This document shows, one piece after another, positions 6,640 through 12,429 of a stretch of DNA of 12,719 nt (position 1 is its first letter; each line of letters starts with the position of its first letter). This DNA comes from Rhodothermota bacterium. Lineage in GTDB: Bacteria > Hydrogenedentota > Hydrogenedentia > Hydrogenedentales > GCA-2746185. The notes below the pieces were generated by a model. That model was not told the DNA's origin. It saw only the letters and a list, made by a program, of their open reading frames with translations, and did no database searches. The position numbers and the translations under genes were made by a program. The stretch covers positions 1-12,719 of the forward strand of contig VFKU01000360.1 in assembly GCA_009885415.1 (NCBI GenBank), in the 5' to 3' direction.

Positions 6640-8607
6640 ATGAAAACCCCCTCCTTACATAATTCCAAATTTAGAAGCGTTTTCTTTGGACTGCGGCAGC
6701 GAGAGCTGCCGCTTTCCCGAGCCCAGCGGAGCTGGGCGGCGCCCACCGCCGATCATTCCGAGGTTGATCGGCACCGAAATGAGTCGTATGGGCTCCAGTT
6801 GGCGCAAAGCGGCAGCGCGCTGCCGCAGTCCAAAGCTTCGCCCTTTCGATTCGTGGCGCTATTTTCGCTCGTTAGTTTTGTGTGCTTCTCCGGGGCGCAC
6901 GCGCAGCGCGGCGGCATCCAGGTGGACACGGCCTGGACGCTCGAGGCCGACGCGGTCCATCCGGGCGAATCCATCAAGGCCGCGCTCGAAGTGAAGCTGC
7001 AAGAAAAGTTTCACGTCCACTCGAACAAGCCGCTCGACCCACTGCTGATCCCGACGGTGCTCAAGGTCGAGCCGCCTGCCGGTTTCACGCTGGCCGGCAC
7101 AGCCTACCCCGAGCCGGTGATGCTCAAGGCGCAGTTCCAGACCGAGCCGCTCGCGGTGTTCGAGGAGCACTTCACGCTCGGCGCATTACTGAACGTCGGC
7201 GCCGATGTCGCACCTGGCAGCTACACCATCCCCGCAAGCCTGAAGTATCAGGCCTGCGACGACGAGAAGTGCCTGCCGCCGAAGACGCTCAAACTCGAAT
7301 TCACGGTAAATGTCGTCGCGCCCGGCGCGCCGGTAGTCAAGAGCACTTCCTCCGTTTTTGAGAAGCTGAAATTCGAAGCGTCCGTCGCACCCGCGCCGCA
7401 GGCTACGTCTGCGCCCACTGCCGCAACGACGGCTTCAGCGACGGCGGCCTCGTCACCAGCGGCGAGTTCTCCTGCAGACGCGCTCGCGCTGCTCGACAAG
7501 TTCGACGTGTTGGCCACCGCCCCGGGGTTCATGAAGCCCGACAAATTTCTGGCCTTCATCGATCGCGCCGAGACCGGAAAAAAAGAGGAGGGCCTGTTTA
7601 CAAACCGCGGCCCCTTGGCGATCCTTGCGTTGGTGGTGCTGGGCGGGCTCGCGCTGAACCTCACGCCCTGCGTGCTTCCGCTGGTGCCGATCAACCTCGC
7701 GATCATCGGCGCGGGCACGAAAGCCGGTTCGCGCAGTCGTGGCTTTGCGCTCGGCGGCGCCTACGGCCTCGCGATGGCACTGGTGTATGGCGCGCTTGGA
7801 CTCGTCGTCATTCTTACGTCCAGCGCCTTCGGCACGATTAACAGCACGATCTGGTTCAACGTCGGAATCGCCGCGCTCTTTGTCGTGCTCGGCCTGGCGA
7901 TGTTCGACGTGATCGCGATCGATTTCTCGAAGTTTCAGTCGAAGCTGCACTTCCTCGACACTGCGAAAAAGGGCTCCTTCGTGCTCGCCTTCGGCATGGG
8001 CGCAATCTCGGCGCTGCTTGCCGGTGCATGTGTCGCGCCGGTGGTCATCCAGGTCATCGTGTATTCCGGCGATCAATACGCGCGCGGCAACGCGCTCGCG
8101 CTCGGGTTGCCATTTTTCCTCGGCCTGGGCATGGCGCTGCCCTGGCCCTTCGCCGGCGCGGGACTCAGCTTCCTGCCCAAACCCGGCGGGTGGATGGTGC
8201 GTGTGAAGCAGGCGATGGGCGTGTTCATCCTCGCCTTCGCGGCCTACTACGGCTATCTCGCCTACGAAATTTACGACGCCCGCAATGTGGATCCGAACGA
8301 GGTCTCGAGCGCGGCCGCGCAACAACTCGCCGAGGGCGGCTGGACCCCGTCGCTTGCCGGCGGCCTGACGCAGGCGCTCAAAGACGACAAGCTCGTCATG
8401 GTCGACATGTGGGCGTCCTGGTGCAAGAACTGCCTCGTGATGGACAAGACCACGCTGAAGGACGCCGCCGTCACCGCGCGCCTGGAGAATTACGTCAAGA
8501 TAAAATTCCAGGCCGAAGATCTCGACACGTCCCCTGCCAAGGAAATGCTCAAGCGATTCGACGGCTACGGCCTGCCGCAATACGCGATTCTTAAACCAAA
8601 GAAGTAA
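6640..8607 (+). CDS. dsbD: DsbD-type thiol:disulfide interchange protein (transmembrane reductase)
   Basis: A 655-residue protein that would carry electrons from cytoplasmic thioredoxin across the inner membrane to periplasmic partners. An extended N-terminus precedes a signal-peptide core (residues 71-85) with a likely cleavage after AHA (88). The periplasmic alpha domain (about 90-235) has the cysteine pair C206/C211 in YQACDDEKCLPPK. An Ala/Ser/Thr/Pro linker (about 250-285) follows. The membrane domain (about 325-555, at least six hydrophobic segments) has C344 in LTPCVLP and C464 in GACVAP, equivalent to the two transmembrane cysteines of E. coli DsbD. The C-terminal thioredoxin-like domain has WCKNC (C595/C598). 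All six redox cysteines are present. Residues 15-65 are encoded by a palindromic element inserted in frame (see separate entry). Without it the N-terminus would read as an ordinary signal peptide. The start is 4 nt after the DUF255 stop, suggesting translational coupling; no clear ribosome site is seen. Confidence 0.92.
   Translation: MKTPSLHNSKFRSVFFGLRQRELPLSRAQRSWAAPTADHSEVDRHRNESYGLQLAQSGSALPQSKASPFRFVALFSLVSFVCFSGAHAQRGGIQVDTAWTLEADAVHPGESIKAALEVKLQEKFHVHSNKPLDPLLIPTVLKVEPPAGFTLAGTAYPEPVMLKAQFQTEPLAVFEEHFTLGALLNVGADVAPGSYTIPASLKYQACDDEKCLPPKTLKLEFTVNVVAPGAPVVKSTSSVFEKLKFEASVAPAPQATSAPTAATTASATAASSPAASSPADALALLDKFDVLATAPGFMKPDKFLAFIDRAETGKKEEGLFTNRGPLAILALVVLGGLALNLTPCVLPLVPINLAIIGAGTKAGSRSRGFALGGAYGLAMALVYGALGLVVILTSSAFGTINSTIWFNVGIAALFVVLGLAMFDVIAIDFSKFQSKLHFLDTAKKGSFVLAFGMGAISALLAGACVAPVVIQVIVYSGDQYARGNALALGLPFFLGLGMALPWPFAGAGLSFLPKPGGWMVRVKQAMGVFILAFAAYYGYLAYEIYDARNVDPNEVSSAAAQQLAEGGWTPSLAGGLTQALKDDKLVMVDMWASWCKNCLVMDKTTLKDAAVTARLENYVKIKFQAEDLDTSPAKEMLKRFDGYGLPQYAILKPKK
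6684..6835. repeat. Composite palindromic element with ~30-nt terminal inverted repeats, inside the dsbD ORF
   Basis: The left arm (6684-6715) and right arm (6806-6835) are inverted copies that match over 30 positions apart from a 2-nt length difference at the centre. Each arm is itself a hairpin. The left is GCGGCAGC-GAGA-GCTGCCGC (6693-6712), with a GNRA-type loop. The right is an 18-nt perfect palindrome (6809-6826). The interior holds further stems at 6721-6737 (GCCCAGC/GCTGGGC, 3-nt loop) and 6748-6754/6766-6772 (GCCGATC/GATCGGC). The 152-nt unit contains no stop in the dsbD frame. It separates a Lys/Arg-containing start (MKTPSLHNSKFR) from a hydrophobic signal core. It has the form of a non-autonomous (MITE/REP-like) or Rickettsia-palindromic-element-like insertion. 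Other copies in the genome cannot be seen from this window. Confidence 0.8.
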
Positions 8608-8613
8608 CGGGAG

Positions 8614-8633
8614 GGTCGCGCTCCCGCGCGACC
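8614..8633. terminator. GC-rich hairpin between convergent genes (possible bidirectional terminator)
   Basis: GGTCGCGC (8614-8621) and GCGCGACC (8626-8633) form a perfect 8-bp stem with a 4-nt loop. It lies 6 nt after the dsbD stop and 30 nt beyond the cysE stop on the other strand. No T-run follows on either strand, so it is not a canonical intrinsic terminator. It may be a 3'-end protecting stem or another short dispersed palindrome. Confidence 0.45.
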
Positions 8634-8663
8634 GAATGATTCAGGCGGTCCGGCAATACGCGG

Positions 8664-9470
8664 CTACAACCCCGCGCTCATCATGCTCTGTTCAATGCGC
8701 TGGTCCATCTCGAGGGCCGGGCTGGCGGTCGATGGCGTGCCAACAATTTTTGCGGGCACGCCGGCGACGGTGGTATGCGGCGGAACGTCTTCGAGCACGA
8801 CCGCGCCGGAGGAAACCTTCGCGCCCTCGCCGACTTCGACATTGCCGAGGATTTTCGCGCCAGCGGCGATGAGCACGCCGCGCCGGATCTTCGGGTGGCG
8901 CTGGCCCGTCTTCTTGCCCGAGCCGCCGAGCGTGACTTCGTGCAGCATCGAGACGTTGTCCTCGACGACGGCCGTCTCGCCGATGACGACGCCGGTCGCG
9001 TGGTCAATGAGAATGCCGTGGCCGATTTGCGCCGCGGGATGGATGTCCACCGCGAAAACTTCCGAGATGCGGCTCTGCAAATATTTCGCGAGCGAGCGGC
9101 GTCCCTGGGTCCAGTAATAATGCGCCGCGCGATACGCCTGTAGCGCGTGGTAGCCCTTGTAAAAGAGGAGAATGTTCGCATAGCCGTCGCAGGCCGGGTC
9201 GCGATCGCACACCGCCGCGATGTCTTCCCGGATCGCCCGCGCGATCTTCGGGTCCTTCGCATAGGCCTCGTCGATCAAGTCGCGCAAGGTCGCGGCGGTG
9301 AGTGTCGGGCTTTCGAGCTTGTGCGCCAGCAAAAAACTCAGCGCCGACTCGAAGCTCTTGTGATTGAGCACGGTGGCATACAGAAAGCTCGCCAGCATCG
9401 GCTCTTTCTGCGCGTCCTTCTCCGCCCGCGCGCGGATATCGTCCCAGATTTCGTCTTTCTGCGTGCTCAT
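8664..9470 (-). CDS. cysE: Serine O-acetyltransferase
   Basis: 268 residues, close to the 273 of the E. coli enzyme. It transfers acetyl from acetyl-CoA to L-serine, giving O-acetylserine for cysteine synthesis in the cytoplasm. An all-helical N-terminal domain (about 1-140) is followed by a left-handed beta-helix of hexapeptide repeats (about 141-245). The signature DIHPAAQIGHG and IDHATGVVIGETAVVE are present, with the catalytic pair D142 and H157 (equivalent to D143/H158 of E. coli CysE). LGGSGK and RHPKI follow, and VPPHTTVAGVPAKIVG closes the helix. The tail is about 20 residues and ends in AGL, not the terminal Ile that lets CysE bind CysK, so formation of a cysteine synthase complex is uncertain. 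The start at 9470 is chosen because GAGGG lies 6 nt upstream (9477-9481); an upstream in-frame ATG at 9521 adds 17 unlike residues. The gene converges with dsbD across a 56-nt gap. Confidence 0.95.
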   Translation of the reverse strand: MSTQKDEIWDDIRARAEKDAQKEPMLASFLYATVLNHKSFESALSFLLAHKLESPTLTAATLRDLIDEAYAKDPKIARAIREDIAAVCDRDPACDGYANILLFYKGYHALQAYRAAHYYWTQGRRSLAKYLQSRISEVFAVDIHPAAQIGHGILIDHATGVVIGETAVVEDNVSMLHEVTLGGSGKKTGQRHPKIRRGVLIAAGAKILGNVEVGEGAKVSSGAVVLEDVPPHTTVAGVPAKIVGTPSTASPALEMDQRIEQSMMSAGL

Positions 9471-9546
9471 GTGGTGCCCTCGCCGGTGAAGGCACCAGTG
9501 TACCTGCAGAGCTCCGCGCATTTCATGGGCGCGTCGAGGACGGCCC

Positions 9547-9598
9547 GGAGGGCATGAAGACCCGCGTGTGCAGAGGCCCTCCTGCGAGATCGGTCTTC
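9547..9598. terminator. Overlapping inverted repeats at the 3' end of the lpxO-like gene
   Basis: Two 7-bp perfect inverted repeats interleave here: GGAGGGC/GCCCTCC (9547-9553 and 9576-9582) and GAAGACC/GGTCTTC (9556-9562 and 9592-9598). The second overlaps the stop codon of the hydroxylase gene. The two are mutually exclusive when folded. There is no T-run. Could be a weak terminator or chance in GC-rich DNA. Confidence 0.2.
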
Positions 9599-10580
9599 AG
9601 TTCACCGCCATCATGGCGAGGCGATAGGCCGTATACAGCGCGCCCGTCATCAAGGCGAGCGCGGCCAGGACCAGCAGCGAGTTCACGCTATACATCAACG
9701 TCCGGTAAAGCGCGCGGTTGGTCTGCTTGAGACGTTTCGTCCGGTCGAGGAGCGGCGTCAGGCCGGCGAAGGTGCGATTGAGCAGTCCCTGCTTGTCGTT
9801 CTCGAGATTGGGAACGACCGACAGCCGCATAAAACCCTTGTAGACGGTATTGACCACGCGCCCGACCAGGTGCAGTGGGCGTTCGACGTCGCACATGAGG
9901 ATCAGCCGGTATTGTTGCGAATCGTTATTCGCGTAGTGCAGATAGGTCTCGTCGAAGAGCAGCGCGTCGCCGTCGCGCCAGGAATAGGCAACGTCGTCGA
10001 TGTTGATGTAGCAATCGTCGGTATTCGGCGTGAGCAGGCCGAGGTGATACCGCAGCGAGCAGGCGACCGGATCGAGGTGCCGCGTCAACTTCGAGCCGGC
10101 GGGCAACAGCGAAAACATCGCGCCGTTGACCGAGGAGACCTGGCTGAGAATCTGGACGGTTTTCGGGCAGAGCTCGAGCGAGGATTGGTGGGTGTAGCCG
10201 TACCACGCGAGGTAGAACTTGCTCCAGCCATACTTATAAAAGGTGCGGAAGCCGATGTCATAATACGCCTTGGAGTCGCGCGTGTTCGTCTTTCCGAAGT
10301 AGCCGCGTTTGTACAGTTCCTCGGCCTCGTCCCGGATGATCTTCCACTGGTCTCGAATGGGATTCAGCTCTGGGAAGTCGGCCAGATCCGGAATCGCCCG
10401 GCGCGCCACTTTTTCGGTGAAGAGGTACAGCAAGCAGTTCAGCGGGGCGAAGATCGGCCAGCCCTTCCTCGCGTACTCCTTAAGGCTGGTGAAACGGGCC
10501 TTGCCGCGATAGCGGTAGACGTAGATCATCGGGCCGAGAATGCAGACGATTACGCCCACGGCGAGAAAAACAGGAATCAC
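9597..10580 (-). CDS. lpxO: LpxO-like Fe(II)/2-oxoglutarate-dependent lipid A hydroxylase (aspartyl/asparaginyl beta-hydroxylase family)
   Basis: 327 residues from a GTG start. An N-terminal membrane helix (about 2-21) is followed by the motif APLNCLLYLF, a catalytic jelly-roll domain (about 60-240) and a hydrophobic C-terminal helix (about 300-322). This is the layout of LpxO, which adds a 2-hydroxyl to an acyl chain of lipid A at the inner membrane. Active-site residues are H168 and D170 (RHLDP, the HxD pair), followed by SLRYHLGL, H215 in FDETYLHY, and R225 in QYRLILMCD for 2-oxoglutarate. LCPKTV and NGAMFSLLPAGS also match the LpxO pattern as I remember it. The GTG at 10580 is preferred over the in-frame ATG at 10613 because GAGGAGGG ends 5 nt before it; the extra 11 residues of the longer form do not resemble LpxO. 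It lies upstream of cysE (126-nt gap). A general peptidyl beta-hydroxylase role is the alternative. Confidence 0.82.
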   Translation of the reverse strand: MIPVFLAVGVIVCILGPMIYVYRYRGKARFTSLKEYARKGWPIFAPLNCLLYLFTEKVARRAIPDLADFPELNPIRDQWKIIRDEAEELYKRGYFGKTNTRDSKAYYDIGFRTFYKYGWSKFYLAWYGYTHQSSLELCPKTVQILSQVSSVNGAMFSLLPAGSKLTRHLDPVACSLRYHLGLLTPNTDDCYINIDDVAYSWRDGDALLFDETYLHYANNDSQQYRLILMCDVERPLHLVGRVVNTVYKGFMRLSVVPNLENDKQGLLNRTFAGLTPLLDRTKRLKQTNRALYRTLMYSVNSLLVLAALALMTGALYTAYRLAMMAVN

Positions 10581-10585
10581 GGCGA

Positions 10586-10593
10586 CCCTCCTC
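10586..10593 (-). promoter_or_regulatory. Strong Shine-Dalgarno deciding the GTG start of the lpxO-like gene
   Basis: On the - strand GAGGAGGG is followed by 5 nt and then GTG at 10580. The longer ATG start at 10613 would place this site inside the coding region. Confidence 0.7.
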
Positions 10594-10771
10594 GAGACGC
10601 GCCACGGACACACGCCGCAGAGTCAACTACCCCCAGCGACGACTTTACGCGGTCGCGGTCTGGACAGTCAACGCGATCATCGAGAGGGACGGGGGCCTAA
10701 GGATTTCAGGGAGGTCGATTTTGCGGGGTGCGAACGTATACGTCATTGCCGCGGACTCGATGGACGCGAAG

Positions 10772-12244
10772 TTACATCGCCGCGTTCTCGATCAGCCGGT
10801 GGTAGAAGCGAATCGCCGTGCCGTAGGCTTCGACGCCGATGCGCTCGTTCGTGCCGTGCATGCGCTTGAGGTCGTCGGATTCGATGGTCATCGGCAGAAA
10901 GCGGTAGATGTTGTCGCTCACGGGCTCGAAATGCCGGGCATCCGTGCCGCCGAGCACGAGGTAGGGCGTCGTCACCACGCCCGGCGCGACCTCACGCACC
11001 GAGCGCGCAATGAGATCGAAATCCGTGCCGCTCGACGGCGACACCTTCGAGGCCTCGAGCGCCGTTTCCAGGTTGGGCTCGATCTTCACGCGCTCGTCCG
11101 CGACGACCTCCTTGATGTGATCGAGCACGCCGCCGATCGTGTCGCCGGGCAGGATGCGGAAATTTACCGACACGCTCGCTTCCGGCGGCAGCACGTTGTC
11201 CTTCGATCCGCCCGAGATAATCGTCGGCGCGGTCGTCGTCCGCATGAAGGCGTTCATCACCGGCGAGCCGGCGAACTGCCGCTCGAGCAGCGGCGAGAAG
11301 AGCCAGCGGTTTGCGACGACCGCCTTCAGGCCGAAGCTCATTTCCGGGCCGATATGGTCCAGCATGTCCGCCGTCAGGCCGCTGATACCGCCGGGCATCT
11401 GGTGATCGTTCAGCCGAACGATGGCCTTCGCGAGCAGGGCAATGGCCGAATCGCGCGGCGGCTGAGAAGAGTGGCCGCCGTCGGCCAGCGCCGTGAGCTT
11501 CACGGTCATATATCCCTTTTCCGCGACGCCGATGGTGGCCACCGGCGCGGCCACGCCGGGCATCGCCTTCGAGACGATCGCGCCGCCCTCGTCGAGCACG
11601 AACTCGACCTTCACCCCGCGCGACGCGAGGAGCTTCGCGCCCTCCAGCGCGCCGTGGCGCCCGCCGATTTCCTCGTCATGCCCGAAAAAGAGCAATACAG
11701 TGCGCTTGGGCTGCTTGCCCTCGGCGATCAGTTTTTCGACCGCCTCGAGAATCCCAAACACGGAGATCTTGTCGTCGATCGTGCCGCGGCCCCAGATGAA
11801 ACCGTCCTTGACCACGCCGGAGAAGGCGTCCTGCTCCCACTTCGATTCCGACCCCGGCACGACCGGCACGACGTCCTGGTGCGCCACGAGCAGAATGGGC
11901 TTGAGCGCCGCGTCCGAGCCGCTCCAAGTGTAGAGCAGGCTGTGCGTGCTGACCGTCTCGCGCTTCAGCGTCGCGTGCACCTTCGGGTAAGACTGCTCCA
12001 TGAACGCGTGCAGCCCCTCGAACTGCGACGCGTCCGACTGCGCCGGGTCCTGAAACGAAATCGTCTTGAAGGTGACCGCCTTCGAGAGCCGCTGCACGGC
12101 CGCGTCGAGGTCGAGGTCCATCTTCGTGACGGTCGCCACGGCCGCCTGCTTCGAGGTCACCGTCACCGCCCGCGCCACCACCACCCCCGCGAGCACAACC
12201 ACGGCGACAAGAAGCAACAAGAATATTCGCAAAAGTGCCTTCAC
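10772..12244 (-). CDS. Membrane-anchored M20 family metallopeptidase (PM20D1/carboxypeptidase S-like)
   Basis: 490 residues from a GTG start. A single strongly hydrophobic N-terminal segment (about 3-27) acts as an anchor or uncleaved signal, so the enzyme domain is probably periplasmic. The di-zinc M20 motifs are complete: H122-x-D124 (VAHQDVVPV), D157 in GRGTIDDK, general base and ligand E191/E192 (GHDEEIGG), D218 in VLDEGG, H258 in GGHSSQPP of the lid/dimerisation domain, and C-terminal H463 in MHGTNERI. This motif set fits the carboxypeptidase S/PM20D1 branch, which hydrolyses C-terminal peptide or N-acyl-amino-acid bonds; the substrate here is unknown. The start at 12244 is chosen because GAGGAG lies 7 nt upstream (12252-12257). 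An in-frame GTG at 12289 would prepend 15 residues with three cysteines and no ribosome site. The 191-nt gap to the lpxO-like gene suggests separate expression. Very long open frames on the opposite strand are GC shadows. Confidence 0.92.
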   Translation of the reverse strand: MKALLRIFLLLLVAVVVLAGVVVARAVTVTSKQAAVATVTKMDLDLDAAVQRLSKAVTFKTISFQDPAQSDASQFEGLHAFMEQSYPKVHATLKRETVSTHSLLYTWSGSDAALKPILLVAHQDVVPVVPGSESKWEQDAFSGVVKDGFIWGRGTIDDKISVFGILEAVEKLIAEGKQPKRTVLLFFGHDEEIGGRHGALEGAKLLASRGVKVEFVLDEGGAIVSKAMPGVAAPVATIGVAEKGYMTVKLTALADGGHSSQPPRDSAIALLAKAIVRLNDHQMPGGISGLTADMLDHIGPEMSFGLKAVVANRWLFSPLLERQFAGSPVMNAFMRTTTAPTIISGGSKDNVLPPEASVSVNFRILPGDTIGGVLDHIKEVVADERVKIEPNLETALEASKVSPSSGTDFDLIARSVREVAPGVVTTPYLVLGGTDARHFEPVSDNIYRFLPMTIESDDLKRMHGTNERIGVEAYGTAIRFYHRLIENAAM

Positions 12245-12251
12245 TCTGATT

Positions 12252-12257
12252 CTCCTC
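12252..12257 (-). promoter_or_regulatory. Shine-Dalgarno deciding the GTG start of the M20 peptidase
   Basis: GAGGAG on the - strand, 7 nt before the GTG at 12244, directly followed by a Lys-containing, Leu-rich signal anchor. Confidence 0.65.
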
Positions 12258-12321
12258 AAGCAGCAAGTAGGACAAAACGGTCCATCCACGCCTCTCAGCG
12301 CCGGCGATTTCGCACCGTCCG

Positions 12322-12345
12322 CTCCGCGTCCCCGCGCCTCCGCGT
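12322..12345. repeat. Three tandem 8-nt units (CTCCGCGT type) in the divergent intergenic region
   Basis: Units CTCCGCGT, CCCCGCGC and CTCCGCGT lie end to end (12322-12345). The first and third are identical and the middle differs at two positions. On the - strand this reads ACGCGGAG/GCGCGGGG/ACGCGGAG. It resembles a dispersed ACGCAGAG-type 8-9-nt repeat I recall from intergenic regions of several environmental bacterial groups. It lies between the divergent M20 peptidase and sigma factor genes. A small 6-bp stem (GGCTTT/AAAGCC, 12351-12368) follows. Confidence 0.5.
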
Positions 12346-12413
12346 GAAATGGCTTTCAGGCAAAAGCCTACCAAACCCCACCCGCTGCACAAATTCGCCC
12401 CTTTCGCCGGTGG

Positions 12414-12425
12414 TATAGTCGAGGA
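12414..12425 (+). promoter_or_regulatory. Possible -10 box (TATAGT) and Shine-Dalgarno (GAGGA) before the sigma factor
   Basis: TATAGT at 12414-12419 resembles a sigma-70 -10 element, but no convincing -35 hexamer lies 16-18 nt upstream. GAGGA at 12421-12425 sits 4 nt before the ATG at 12430. The two would not work together: a transcript from this -10 would begin at about the start codon and lack the GAGGA. At most one of them is real. Confidence 0.3.
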
Positions 12426-12429
12426 CGCG

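Noticed and set aside
6684..6835. Palindromic element read as a rho-independent terminator between DUF255 and dsbD
   Set aside because: It lies after the dsbD start, has no T-run, and its mirrored outer arms fit an inserted repeat better than a single terminator stem.
7453..8580. 375-codon open frame on the - strand inside dsbD
   Set aside because: Low-complexity Arg/Glu/His composition and no motif; the + strand frame carries all DsbD cysteines and membrane helices.
10721..12418. 565-codon open frame on the + strand opposite the M20 peptidase
   Set aside because: Its translation is Arg/His/Leu/Val-rich with no recognisable domain, and it mirrors the M20 gene, which has complete catalytic motifs. 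It is a GC-driven shadow.
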